A stretch of 24,675 nucleotides of DNA from Bacillota bacterium (GTDB lineage Bacteria; Bacillota; Clostridia; Peptostreptococcales; Acidaminobacteraceae): contig JAEZUZ010000045.1 of assembly GCA_023443345.1 (NCBI GenBank), positions 1 to 24,675 of the forward strand. Direction: 5' to 3'. Under the pieces are notes generated by a model. That model did not search any database. It worked only from the letters and a program-made list of their open reading frames with translations, and was not told where the DNA came from. Made by a program: the position numbers and the translations under genes. Of the stretch, positions 14,890-22,306 are shown piece by piece (position 1 is the first letter of the stretch; every line of letters starts with the position of its first letter).

Positions 14890-15906
14890 TTACCTCTTAT
14901 TATATAGATTTGCTAAATACTCCAATTTATCTAGAGCATCGTTACTTTTATCATTTTTAATTACAAGAGTATCTTGCTCAGGTTTATATTTATATTTGAT
15001 ATCGTAATATTCGATACATAAAAATTCAATTAATTGTCTGTATTGCTTATTATTAAAAAGTTCCCATAGGATTTGTCTCTGTTTTTTTGTAAGATAATTT
15101 TCAAATACACTTAAAGTATTTGATATAATCTCTATTGATTCGTCATTTATATATTCATCGTATATATTATCAACTCTAAATTTTATATCTGAATATACAT
15201 ATATTTTTTTAGATTCAGTCATTTTTTTAAATAGAGGATCTGGTATCTGAACTTTTCCTATTTTTCTTGATTCACCCTCAATATAGTAGAATTTTTTATC
15301 TTGTTTAAATAAATCATACCAAAGAAGTGATTCAAATTTTTTCTGTGAATGTGGATTTTTTCCTATCGCCCCAAGAGAACTGCCTCTATGATTTGCATAT
15401 CTCTCAAGATCAAGTACTCCTACTCCTCTATCTCTTAGCTTATTTAATAATATAGTCTTACCGGTGCCTGTGTTTCCATAAATTGTATTAATTTCAACTG
15501 AATTCAGAAGTAAAGGTATGCTGTCTCTTACATATTTTCTGTAACTTTTATATCCTCCATCAAGCCTTCTTACATACATCTTTAGATTATATAGTAATTC
15601 AGTTATTACTCTACTTCTAAATCCCCCTCTAGAACAATAAAATAAGATAGGTTTATTTGCATTTAGTACAAATTTTGCAAAATCTAGTACTTTTTTGCTT
15701 GCATACTCAATTCCAAGTAAAATTGCTTGATTTTGATCTTCTTTATATTTTATACCTATATTTCTATGTTCTTCATCACTAAAAATAGGCATTGATATGG
15801 CTTGAGGAATACAATCCTCGTTAAACTCATGTTCACTTCTTACATCCACTATTAAATATTTCTCAAAGTTTTCTACTAATTCTTCTATTGTTATAACTGA
15901 ATACAT
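14890..15906 (-). CDS. mnmH: tRNA 2-selenouridine synthase
   Basis: MnmH (SelU/YbbB) replaces sulfur of s2U34 with selenium through a geranylated intermediate, using selenophosphate. The N-terminal rhodanese domain (about 1-130) has the catalytic Cys91 in YCSRGGFRSR, matching the CxRGGxRS pattern of the family, and LDGGYKSYR. The second half has a P-loop GNTGTGKT (144-151) and DLERYANHRGSSLG, the family signature. The 338 residues are close to normal. The start has GAGGG four bases upstream. Its presence predicts a selD gene elsewhere in the genome. MnmM, encoded in the same strand block, makes the mnm5 group on the same uridine. It follows a terminator, and I see no convincing promoter of its own. 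Confidence 0.94.
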   Translation of the reverse strand: MYSVITIEELVENFEKYLIVDVRSEHEFNEDCIPQAISMPIFSDEEHRNIGIKYKEDQNQAILLGIEYASKKVLDFAKFVLNANKPILFYCSRGGFRSRVITELLYNLKMYVRRLDGGYKSYRKYVRDSIPLLLNSVEINTIYGNTGTGKTILLNKLRDRGVGVLDLERYANHRGSSLGAIGKNPHSQKKFESLLWYDLFKQDKKFYYIEGESRKIGKVQIPDPLFKKMTESKKIYVYSDIKFRVDNIYDEYINDESIEIISNTLSVFENYLTKKQRQILWELFNNKQYRQLIEFLCIEYYDIKYKYKPEQDTLVIKNDKSNDALDKLEYLANLYNKR

Positions 15907-15922
15907 TTTCCCTCGTATAGGT

Positions 15923-15952
15923 AAAAAAAGGATTGATCATTGACCAATCCTT
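15923..15952 (-). terminator. Terminator after the rpsA-like gene
   Basis: On the - strand, AAGGATTG (15952-15945) and CAATCCTT (15935-15928) form an 8-bp stem closing a nine-base loop. A run of seven T follows (A at 15923-15929 on the + strand, partly within the 3' arm). It lies between the S1-protein gene and mnmH and should end or attenuate the deoB-rpsA transcript. Confidence 0.85.
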
Positions 15953-15972
15953 AAGTATTAATATTGATTAAA

Positions 15973-17034
15973 TTATTCCTTCATTGTCAATTTGATACGT
16001 TTTTCATCAGGATTAATTTCTACGATCTTAACAACTACTTCTTCTCCCAATTCTAATACATCTGAAGGTTTTTCAATTCTATCTTCAGAGATTTGAGACA
16101 CATGTACTAATCCTTCTAGACCAGGTTCTAATTCCACAAAGGCACCAAAATCTGTCAGACTAATTACTTTTCCATCATATCTTTGATCAACTTCATATTT
16201 TTCATTAACAACATCCCAAGGATTTGGTATAAGTTGTTTTCTACTTAATGATACTTTATTGTTCTCTCTATCTACTGAAATAACCTTAAATTCCATCTCT
16301 TTATTAGTTTGAAGTAATTCAGATGGCTTAGTAAGTTTGCCCCATTGAATTTCTGAAACATGAACAAGACCATCTACAGGACCGATTTCAACAAAGGCAC
16401 CATATGGTGTAAATCTTCTAACGATTCCAGTAATAATTTGACCTTCTTCAATATTATTCCAAAACTCTTCAAGTTTTTTATTGTATTCTTTTTCAACTAA
16501 TTGTTTTCTAGAAAGAATAACTTGATTTTTTCTTCTATCAAACTCTAGAAATGCAACTTCAATTTCCTGACCTACAAAATTCTTAAGATTTGGAACAAAG
16601 TTTACATCTACTTGACTTGCAGGAATAAAACATCTTATATCATTGTAATAAGCTACAAGACCGCTTTTAATAGCACTTTGTACCTTTACTTTGATTGTTT
16701 GATTTTCATTAAATTTTTGTTCTAATTCTTCCCAATCTTTTCTAGATTTAAGTCTCTTACTTGAAAGGAGAATTTCTCCATCTTTAGGATCATACTTAAG
16801 AACTAGGACTTCAACTTCATCCCCAACTTTAAAAAGTTCATTTAAAGGAAGGTTATCAGGATTGCTGATTTCACTAAGAGGAAGAACACCATCAGATTTA
16901 TAATGAAGATTTACAACAACACTATCATCACGTATCAGAACAATCTCTCCTACCCTTCTCTGATTTTTCTTAGGTCTTTCAAAACCCTCTGATTCTTCTT
17001 GCTTAAAAATTTCTTCCATCGACATATTTTCCAT
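15973..17034 (-). CDS. rpsA: Ribosomal protein S1-like RNA-binding protein, four S1 domains
   Basis: A 353-residue protein of four tandem S1/OB repeats at about 26-95, 110-178, 196-266 and 281-353. Repeats 3 and 4 have the classic FTPYGAFVEIG...GLVHVSEI and LTDFGAFVELEPGLEGLVHVSQI cores. Repeat 2 is the most divergent. This is the short Firmicutes form rather than the six-domain proteobacterial S1; its role as a true ribosomal protein in such organisms is debated. In many Clostridia it is fused to IspH. Here the two are separate genes 8 bp apart in the same order, with the AAAGGAG ribosome binding site inside the last ispH codons, 11 bases before this ATG. It is the last gene before the terminator. 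Confidence 0.93.
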   Translation of the reverse strand: MENMSMEEIFKQEESEGFERPKKNQRRVGEIVLIRDDSVVVNLHYKSDGVLPLSEISNPDNLPLNELFKVGDEVEVLVLKYDPKDGEILLSSKRLKSRKDWEELEQKFNENQTIKVKVQSAIKSGLVAYYNDIRCFIPASQVDVNFVPNLKNFVGQEIEVAFLEFDRRKNQVILSRKQLVEKEYNKKLEEFWNNIEEGQIITGIVRRFTPYGAFVEIGPVDGLVHVSEIQWGKLTKPSELLQTNKEMEFKVISVDRENNKVSLSRKQLIPNPWDVVNEKYEVDQRYDGKVISLTDFGAFVELEPGLEGLVHVSQISEDRIEKPSDVLELGEEVVVKIVEINPDEKRIKLTMKE

Positions 17035-17042
17035 GAAACCAA

Positions 17043-17876
17043 CTACTCCTTTTCTTGAAGCAATTTTTCAATTACTTCATTAATTATCCATTGAGGCGTG
17101 GATGCTCCAGCACCTATGCCTATTTTAACATATTTTTTAAAATTTTTCATCTCTAAATTTTGAGCATTTTCGCAAAAAAAACTATTTTTGTTGACATTTT
17201 TTGCTATTTCATATAATTTTTTTGTATTTGAGCTGTCTTTTCCACCTATAATTATTACTGCATCGACTTCCTTTGCCAATTTTCTTACAGCATTCTGTCT
17301 ATCTGATGTAGCTTTACATATGGTATTTACAAATAGGAATTTTCCATTTCTCTTGCTAATTTCTTCTTTTATAAGATTGTAATTCTCTTCATTTAGAGTA
17401 GTCTGAGAACAAATAAAATATTCTCTATCACTTTCAAAAGGAATTAAATCTATTTCATCAATATTAGAAATTATATAACAATTTGAATTTGAATATGTAG
17501 ATGCTGCAATAACCTCCTGATGATTTCTATCTCCAATAATTATTACATCCATATTCTCAGATGAATATTTATCTATTAACTTATGAATTCTAGTGACATA
17601 TGGACATGTGGCATCAATTAAGTTATATCCCAATTGTCTATATTCTTCTATTTTGTCCTTTTTTTCTCCATGACTTCTAATTATTAGGTTGCTGATGTTC
17701 TGATTGTTATCAAATGAATCAATACCAAGATCTTTCAATCTATTTATTTCATCCTGATTATGAATGAGTCTACCTAATGTAGAAGTTGAAGAATTTTTAG
17801 CAGATTTTTCAGCAAGTTCTATTGCTCTTTCTACTCCAAAACAAAAGCCTAGAAATTCTGCCTTAATGACTTTCAT
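17043..17876 (-). CDS. ispH: 4-hydroxy-3-methylbut-2-enyl diphosphate reductase
   Basis: Last enzyme of the MEP isoprenoid pathway, producing IPP and DMAPP; DMAPP is also the donor used by MiaA. The three iron-sulfur ligands are present: Cys12 (GFCFGVERA), Cys91 (DATCPYV) and Cys187 (NTICKATSDRQ). HQEVIAAS near 119-126 and the C-terminal GAGASTPQWIINEV block match the family. At 277 residues it is a stand-alone enzyme, unlike the IspH-S1 fusions of many Clostridia. The start overlaps the plsC-like gene by 14 bp. Confidence 0.97.
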   Translation of the reverse strand: MKVIKAEFLGFCFGVERAIELAEKSAKNSSTSTLGRLIHNQDEINRLKDLGIDSFDNNQNISNLIIRSHGEKKDKIEEYRQLGYNLIDATCPYVTRIHKLIDKYSSENMDVIIIGDRNHQEVIAASTYSNSNCYIISNIDEIDLIPFESDREYFICSQTTLNEENYNLIKEEISKRNGKFLFVNTICKATSDRQNAVRKLAKEVDAVIIIGGKDSSNTKKLYEIAKNVNKNSFFCENAQNLEMKNFKKYVKIGIGAGASTPQWIINEVIEKLLQEKE

Positions 17877-18432
17877 TTAATTCTCCATAAATTTGTTTCA
17901 TTAAATTATCGCAAAAATTCTGATATTCTGAACTTTCAATATTTTCAACACTTACTGGCTTATGTATGTATATTTGGGTCTTTTTAAATATCTTATAAGT
18001 GCTTTTTATAGTAATTGGCAAAATTTTTGCGTTTGCCTTTTTAGCTATAATTACAACTCCAGGTTGAGCTGGAAGAGGCTTTGATTTATCTCTATTTCTA
18101 GTTCCTTCTGGAAATAACATAAGGTCATCTTTTTTAAGTAGAGAAATAGCTTTTCTTAGAACAGCAAAGTCATTTTTATTCCTATCAACAGGAATAGCTC
18201 CTAATTTTTTGAAAAACCAATTTAAAAACTTATTTTTAAATAATTCTTTCTTTGCAAGTATGTTGAAATATCTTGGATATTTCATAGCTATAAGTATAGG
18301 ATCTTTTGCATTGTTGTGATTAGCTACAATTGCTACAGGTTCATCTGGAATAAATTCTACATTTGTTATCTTAACTGGATAGAAAATAGCTGAATATATT
18401 TTTATAATAAAAATTGCTATTTTACGAAACAT
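17863..18432 (-). CDS. plsC: 1-acyl-sn-glycerol-3-phosphate acyltransferase (PlsC family)
   Basis: Membrane-associated acyltransferase that probably makes phosphatidic acid from lysophosphatidic acid. The catalytic H-x4-D motif is His39 to Asp44 (ANHNNAKDP), and the substrate-binding FPEGTR is at 107-112. The N-terminal IAIFIIKIYSAIFYPV stretch is hydrophobic and may dip into the membrane. The 189-residue length is typical of the short clostridial forms encoded between cmk and ispH. It overlaps cmk by 16 bp and ispH by 14 bp. The assignment rests on family motifs; exact acyl acceptor preference is not visible. Confidence 0.92.
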   Translation of the reverse strand: MFRKIAIFIIKIYSAIFYPVKITNVEFIPDEPVAIVANHNNAKDPILIAMKYPRYFNILAKKELFKNKFLNWFFKKLGAIPVDRNKNDFAVLRKAISLLKKDDLMLFPEGTRNRDKSKPLPAQPGVVIIAKKANAKILPITIKSTYKIFKKTQIYIHKPVSVENIESSEYQNFCDNLMKQIYGELNESH

Positions 18433-19085
18433 AGATATATTTCCTCTACTTTCTTAAATACTTCTTCAAGGGTCATATTTGTTGTATTTATAACTATTGC
18501 GTCACTTGCCTTTTTTAGAGGGCTTTCAGCTCTTGTAGAATCAAAGGTATCTCTTTTATTTATCTCTACTAAATATTTATCAAAATTACTCTCGCCTCTT
18601 TCAAGAGCACGTCTTTTTGCCCTTTCTTGGATGCTTGCTTCTAAATATATTTTTATCTGTGCATTGGGAAAAACTACAGTTCCAATATCTCTTCCATCTA
18701 AAATTGTATTTTGAGTTTTAGAAAATAATCTCTGTTGCAGAACTAACCATTCTCTTATTTCTTTAATTGCAGAATAATAACTGACATGTTTTTCAATTTC
18801 TGAATTTCTAAGTTCTTTACTTAATTTTTCTCCATTTACTTCTATGGTATTACTATCTATTATAGTCATATCTATTTTTTTTAGTTCTTTAATTATATCT
18901 TCAACTTCTGAAATATTCTTTTTTAGAAGATGATACGTCATTGCTCTGTACATTGCACCTGTATCTAGATATACAAAGTTATACTTTTTAGAAAAAAGCT
19001 TACATATAGTACTTTTGCCACTTCCACTAGGACCATCAATTGCAATTATAATTGGCTCTATATGTACATTTTGTGTGTTTTCCAT
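18417..19085 (-). CDS. cmk: Cytidylate kinase
   Basis: Phosphorylates CMP and dCMP for nucleotide salvage and recycling. The P-loop GPSGSGKS is at 18-25, followed by the nucleotide-binding LDTGAMYRA, and later DGRDIGTVVFPNAQIKIYLEA, RAKRR and the arginine-rich lid. The 222-residue length is normal. The start is well supported by GGAGG five bases upstream, although this places the first nine codons over the end of the RpiR-type gene (28-bp overlap). The cmk-plsC-ispH-rpsA order is a standard clostridial arrangement. Confidence 0.97.
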   Translation of the reverse strand: MENTQNVHIEPIIIAIDGPSGSGKSTICKLFSKKYNFVYLDTGAMYRAMTYHLLKKNISEVEDIIKELKKIDMTIIDSNTIEVNGEKLSKELRNSEIEKHVSYYSAIKEIREWLVLQQRLFSKTQNTILDGRDIGTVVFPNAQIKIYLEASIQERAKRRALERGESNFDKYLVEINKRDTFDSTRAESPLKKASDAIVINTTNMTLEEVFKKVEEIYLCFVK

Positions 19086-19912
19086 AATTCCTCCAATTTC
19101 AATAACTGCTTCTTTGTTTTATCTGGATTATAGTAAGCTAATCCCATTATTATTGAATTTATTAAAACTAAAGATGGAACATGTGAATCTATAAAACTAT
19201 TTAATTCATAGTATACAAACATTGTTTCATCTGCAAATTCACAAAGTGGTGAATCTTCTGAATCGGTTATTAGCAATATCTTTATATTTTGTAATTTTAA
19301 TCTTTTAACTAAATCCACTGTATGTGTTGTATATCTTGGAAACGAGAAAACAATTGCAATATCATCTTCTTTAGTATCAAGAAAACAATCAATATAATCT
19401 ATAGTGCTTGTAGATAGGTTTATAATATTTGAATTAAAGAATTGTAAATAATATTGCAGATATTCTGTAAGTATTCTTGAAGACCTAAGTCCTAATAGAT
19501 AAATTCTATTTGATTCAATTATTGATTTACAGAAAATTTCTAATTTAGAATAGTCAAGATTTTCAAGGGTCTTTTTTATTAATTTCTGGTCAATGTAAAA
19601 AGATTTCTGTATAACTTTTTCAATTGAGTCAGGAAATTTAAACATGTCAAACTTTTGATTTATAGTAACAATATTTCTAATTTCTTCTTTTAATGCTTTT
19701 TGAAATTCAAGAAAACCTTCAAACCCAATTCTCTTTGAAAATCTAACTACAGTAGATTCACTAATATTTAGTTCTTTAGCTATCTCCTTTGCTGTCATTA
19801 CAACAGATTCATTATAATTATCAAGTAAAAAGCTAACTATTTTTAACTGTCCCTTGCTTAAATTCGGTATTAAATTCTTTATTCTTTGAAATATTTTTGT
19901 ATCAACTATCAT
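19058..19912 (-). CDS. MurR/RpiR-family transcriptional regulator (HTH plus SIS domains)
   Basis: A 284-residue regulator with an N-terminal RpiR-type helix-turn-helix (about 1-75, core MTAKEIAKELNISESTVVRFSK) and a C-terminal sugar-isomerase (SIS) fold (about 120-250, including YLLGLRSSRILTEYL and DIAIVFSFPRYT) that usually binds a phosphosugar. Such proteins control sugar-phosphate or amino-sugar metabolism, but no sugar gene lies nearby, so the ligand and targets cannot be read from context. It lies between mnmM (2-bp gap) and cmk (28-bp overlap), with AAAGG as ribosome binding site. Confidence 0.92.
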   Translation of the reverse strand: MIVDTKIFQRIKNLIPNLSKGQLKIVSFLLDNYNESVVMTAKEIAKELNISESTVVRFSKRIGFEGFLEFQKALKEEIRNIVTINQKFDMFKFPDSIEKVIQKSFYIDQKLIKKTLENLDYSKLEIFCKSIIESNRIYLLGLRSSRILTEYLQYYLQFFNSNIINLSTSTIDYIDCFLDTKEDDIAIVFSFPRYTTHTVDLVKRLKLQNIKILLITDSEDSPLCEFADETMFVYYELNSFIDSHVPSLVLINSIIMGLAYYNPDKTKKQLLKLEELWKTHKMYI

Positions 19913-19914
19913 AA

Positions 19915-20478
19915 TTACCTTTTACTAATTACTATTAAAAATGGCGGATTGTTTTTGGCATTATCATGTTCAATAATAAATGAACTATATTGATCTTGAG
20001 GCAGTTTTTTAATAAATTCTCTTAAGTGTATTGCTTCTATTTTTCCTTCACTATGACCGGGATAACAGACTATATGAATCTGTGCATCTTTTTTTAATAA
20101 ATTTAGAATTTTATTAAGTGAAGAAATAGTTGAAATGTAATTTGTAGTTATTTTCTTATCAGATCCAGGAAGATATCCCAAATTATAGATACATAAGTCT
20201 ATATTTTCACTTACATATCTCTCAACATTTACATGATTATCTAGTATTAGTTTAACACAATCATTATTTTTATATTTATCAATTAGTGGATCTATAGAGT
20301 CTTTTTGAATATCAAAGCCATATACTTTATTTGAAATTTCAACTAGAAACTCTAAATCTTTTCCTCTTCCCAGAGTCATGTCTATGGCAACATCTATTTT
20401 TTTATTTTTTATTATCGCTCTGCTTATCTCTATTACATGTTTCATACAATAATTTATATTCTTGGGTTGTAAGTTCAA
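19915..20478 (-). CDS. mnmM: tRNA (mnm5s2U34)-methyltransferase, YtqB-type
   Basis: A class I SAM methyltransferase of the YtqB/MnmM family, which methylates the 5-aminomethyl group of U34 to give mnm5s2U in Gram-positives. The SAM-binding motif is VAIDMTLGRGKD followed by VYGFDIQ. The signature IYNLGYLPGSDK and the C-terminal NPPFLIVI are highly characteristic. As listed, the start is a TTG codon with only a weak GGGGAT upstream, overlapping the pseudouridine synthase by 77 bp. An in-frame ATG at 20445 (residue 12) would shorten the overlap to 44 bp and gives an N-terminus resembling Bacillus YtqB, but it has no clear Shine-Dalgarno either. The start is therefore uncertain; the product is not. 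Confidence 0.9.
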   Translation of the reverse strand: MNLQPKNINYCMKHVIEISRAIIKNKKIDVAIDMTLGRGKDLEFLVEISNKVYGFDIQKDSIDPLIDKYKNNDCVKLILDNHVNVERYVSENIDLCIYNLGYLPGSDKKITTNYISTISSLNKILNLLKKDAQIHIVCYPGHSEGKIEAIHLREFIKKLPQDQYSSFIIEHDNAKNNPPFLIVISKR

Positions 20479-21118
20479 CTAGATCCCCAGGCTTTAATCC
20501 TGTTATATCTATACTATCAAATTTAATTCTCTTGAGTTTTAATGTTTTAACTTTTAGAGTATCCAACATTTTTCTTATTTGTCTGTTTCTACCTTCTCTT
20601 AAAGTAAAAATATATTTGTCTTTTTTTTCAACAATATCTATTTTCTGAGTTTTGTAATTATCTATTATAATTCCACTTTTTAATTTAAATATCTCATTTT
20701 TTGTAAGTTTTCTATCAACTTTAACTTCATAAATTTTATTTTTCTCATATGATGGATGAGTAAGTTTTTGAGCTAATTCACCATCATTTGTAAGTAACAT
20801 TAATCCTTCTGACATATAGTCAAGCCTGCCAACAGGATACAATCGTAAATTTCCTTTGTAGAAATCAAGTACAGTCTTTCTATCTCTATCATCACTTACA
20901 GATGATATAACTTTAATAGGTTTATAAAATTTAAAGACCTTCGTATTTTCAAATTTAATTAATTTTCCCATATATTTTACTTGATCTTCTTCTTTTACAT
21001 CATATGCAGGATCAATAATTATATTTCCATTAACTGTAACTTGTGAATTTCTTATTAATTCTTCGGATTTTCTTCTACTAGCAACACCACAGTGTGCGAG
21101 ATATTTCTGAAGTCTCAT
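20402..21118 (-). CDS. 16S/23S rRNA pseudouridine synthase, RsuA/RluB family
   Basis: Converts a specific rRNA uridine to pseudouridine. An N-terminal S4 RNA-binding domain (MRLQKYLAHCGVASRRKSEEL, residues 1-21, onward to about 60) is followed by the RsuA-type catalytic domain with Asp100 in VGRLDYMSEGLMLLTNDG, and by EGRNRQIRKML near the end. In the scpA-scpB context, Firmicutes genes of this type are RluB. The 238-residue length is normal. The ATG overlaps scpB by 4 bp. The C-terminal tail (LYETCNRDKQSDNKK) is overlapped by mnmM. Confidence 0.94.
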   Translation of the reverse strand: MRLQKYLAHCGVASRRKSEELIRNSQVTVNGNIIIDPAYDVKEEDQVKYMGKLIKFENTKVFKFYKPIKVISSVSDDRDRKTVLDFYKGNLRLYPVGRLDYMSEGLMLLTNDGELAQKLTHPSYEKNKIYEVKVDRKLTKNEIFKLKSGIIIDNYKTQKIDIVEKKDKYIFTLREGRNRQIRKMLDTLKVKTLKLKRIKFDSIDITGLKPGDLVELTTQEYKLLYETCNRDKQSDNKK

Positions 21119-21585
21119 TGATTTTCCACTTGAAAAATTCTATAGAATGAATTTGTAAGTCCATATATGTTGGGATTTCCTACTACATCTTTTTTTCCCT
21201 TTACTTCAATTAAATTATTTTCAATTAAAGTGCTTATTGCATAATCTGAATTCACTCCTCTTAAGTCGTTTATTTCAGCTCTTGTGAGTTCACCTTGATA
21301 GTAAATGGCAGCAAGAACTTCTAGTGCTTGATCACTTAGTATTTTTTTCCTATTATTAGAAAAAAATGAATCGAGAGTTTCCTGGTAAAGTTCTGTACTA
21401 GCAATTTGAACTAATCCCCTATATTGTATAATTTCAAATCCCCTATTTTCTATCTTATATTGATTATTCATCTCTAAAATTAAGTCATCTAGTTCTGATG
21501 TAGTAATTTTAAAAAATTCTTCCAATTTTACCTTTTCAATTGGCTCTTTTGACATTATTAACAATAGTTCAATTTGATTTTTCAT
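21115..21585 (-). CDS. scpB: Segregation and condensation protein B
   Basis: Kleisin-associated winged-helix subunit of the SMC-ScpAB condensin. A 156-residue protein with two winged-helix domains. The first is in the N-terminal 75 residues, where KVKLEEFFKITTSELDDLILEMN and RGFEIIQYRGLVQIAS fit the family. The second includes LSDQALEVLAAIYYQGELTRAEINDLRGVNSDYAI, the best conserved ScpB stretch. It is somewhat shorter than the usual 180-200 residues because the N- and C-terminal tails are trimmed. It overlaps scpA by 17 bp and the rluB-type gene by 4 bp. Confidence 0.95.
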   Translation of the reverse strand: MKNQIELLLIMSKEPIEKVKLEEFFKITTSELDDLILEMNNQYKIENRGFEIIQYRGLVQIASTELYQETLDSFFSNNRKKILSDQALEVLAAIYYQGELTRAEINDLRGVNSDYAISTLIENNLIEVKGKKDVVGNPNIYGLTNSFYRIFQVENQ

Positions 21586-22306
21586 TTTTTACTCTCTCTA
21601 TTTTTATTGGATCAAAAACTCTTGATTGACTCACATGTATGCTCTGGTCTTGTTGTAATTTTAGCATTGCTAAAAAATAAGCTATTTTTTCTGATTTATC
21701 TGCCTTATTAGTAAATACATTGAACATTAGGTCATTTATTTGACCTAATAACTTAATTATTTCTATCTGCTTCTTCTCAACTGAATACTTCTCAGTCCTT
21801 AGCTTGAGAAAGAACTTCTTTTCTGTCTCACTATTGGTTTTTCTAAGAATTATTCTGTCATAACTTTTGGCAATTAGAGAAAAATCATATAAATTTTCAT
21901 CAATTGTCTTTTTAGAAAGTTTTAATTTAGTTGATTGATTTTCACAATAATATCTAATTTGTGAATTTTGATATATTTCTTTTAATTTTTTAGTGTCTTC
22001 AACAAGTCTCTGATAATTAAAAAGTTTACTTATAAGTACTTTTCTTGGATCTTCTTCATCAAATTCATATTCATCAAGCATGTTATCTGGAAGAAGCATA
22101 TTGCTTTTTATTTCAAGTAATAATGCAATAAAGACAATAAAATCAGCAAGATATTGTTCCTTAGGTGGATTTTTTTCAACCACACTAAGGAAATCTTGCG
22201 TAATCTTATGTATTGGTATGTTATATATATCAATTTCTTGCTTTTTCAATAGATCAAGTAAAAGATCGTATGGACCTTCAAAATTTTCTATAGAAATATT
22301 TATCAT
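21569..22306 (-). CDS. scpA: Segregation and condensation protein A
   Basis: Kleisin subunit bridging the SMC heads in bacterial condensin. The N-terminus IENFEGPYDLLLDLLKKQEIDIYNIPIHKIT is the SMC-neck-binding helical region. FIVFIALLLEIKSNMLLPD follows, then a variable central part. The C-terminal winged helix includes KSEKIAYFLAMLKLQQDQSIHVSQSRVFDPI. Length 245 residues, normal. The ATG overlaps the terminal pdp stop by one base (TAATG). If the nonsense codon inside pdp lowers downstream translation by polarity, scpA would be the first affected gene. Confidence 0.97.
   Translation of the reverse strand: MINISIENFEGPYDLLLDLLKKQEIDIYNIPIHKITQDFLSVVEKNPPKEQYLADFIVFIALLLEIKSNMLLPDNMLDEYEFDEEDPRKVLISKLFNYQRLVEDTKKLKEIYQNSQIRYYCENQSTKLKLSKKTIDENLYDFSLIAKSYDRIILRKTNSETEKKFFLKLRTEKYSVEKKQIEIIKLLGQINDLMFNVFTNKADKSEKIAYFLAMLKLQQDQSIHVSQSRVFDPIKIERVKNEKSN

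Noticed and set aside
15985..15990. TTGACA on the - strand as a -35 box for an mnmH promoter
   Set aside because: It is part of the last S1-protein codons, no acceptable -10 lies 16-18 bp downstream, and a transcript from it would immediately meet the terminator.
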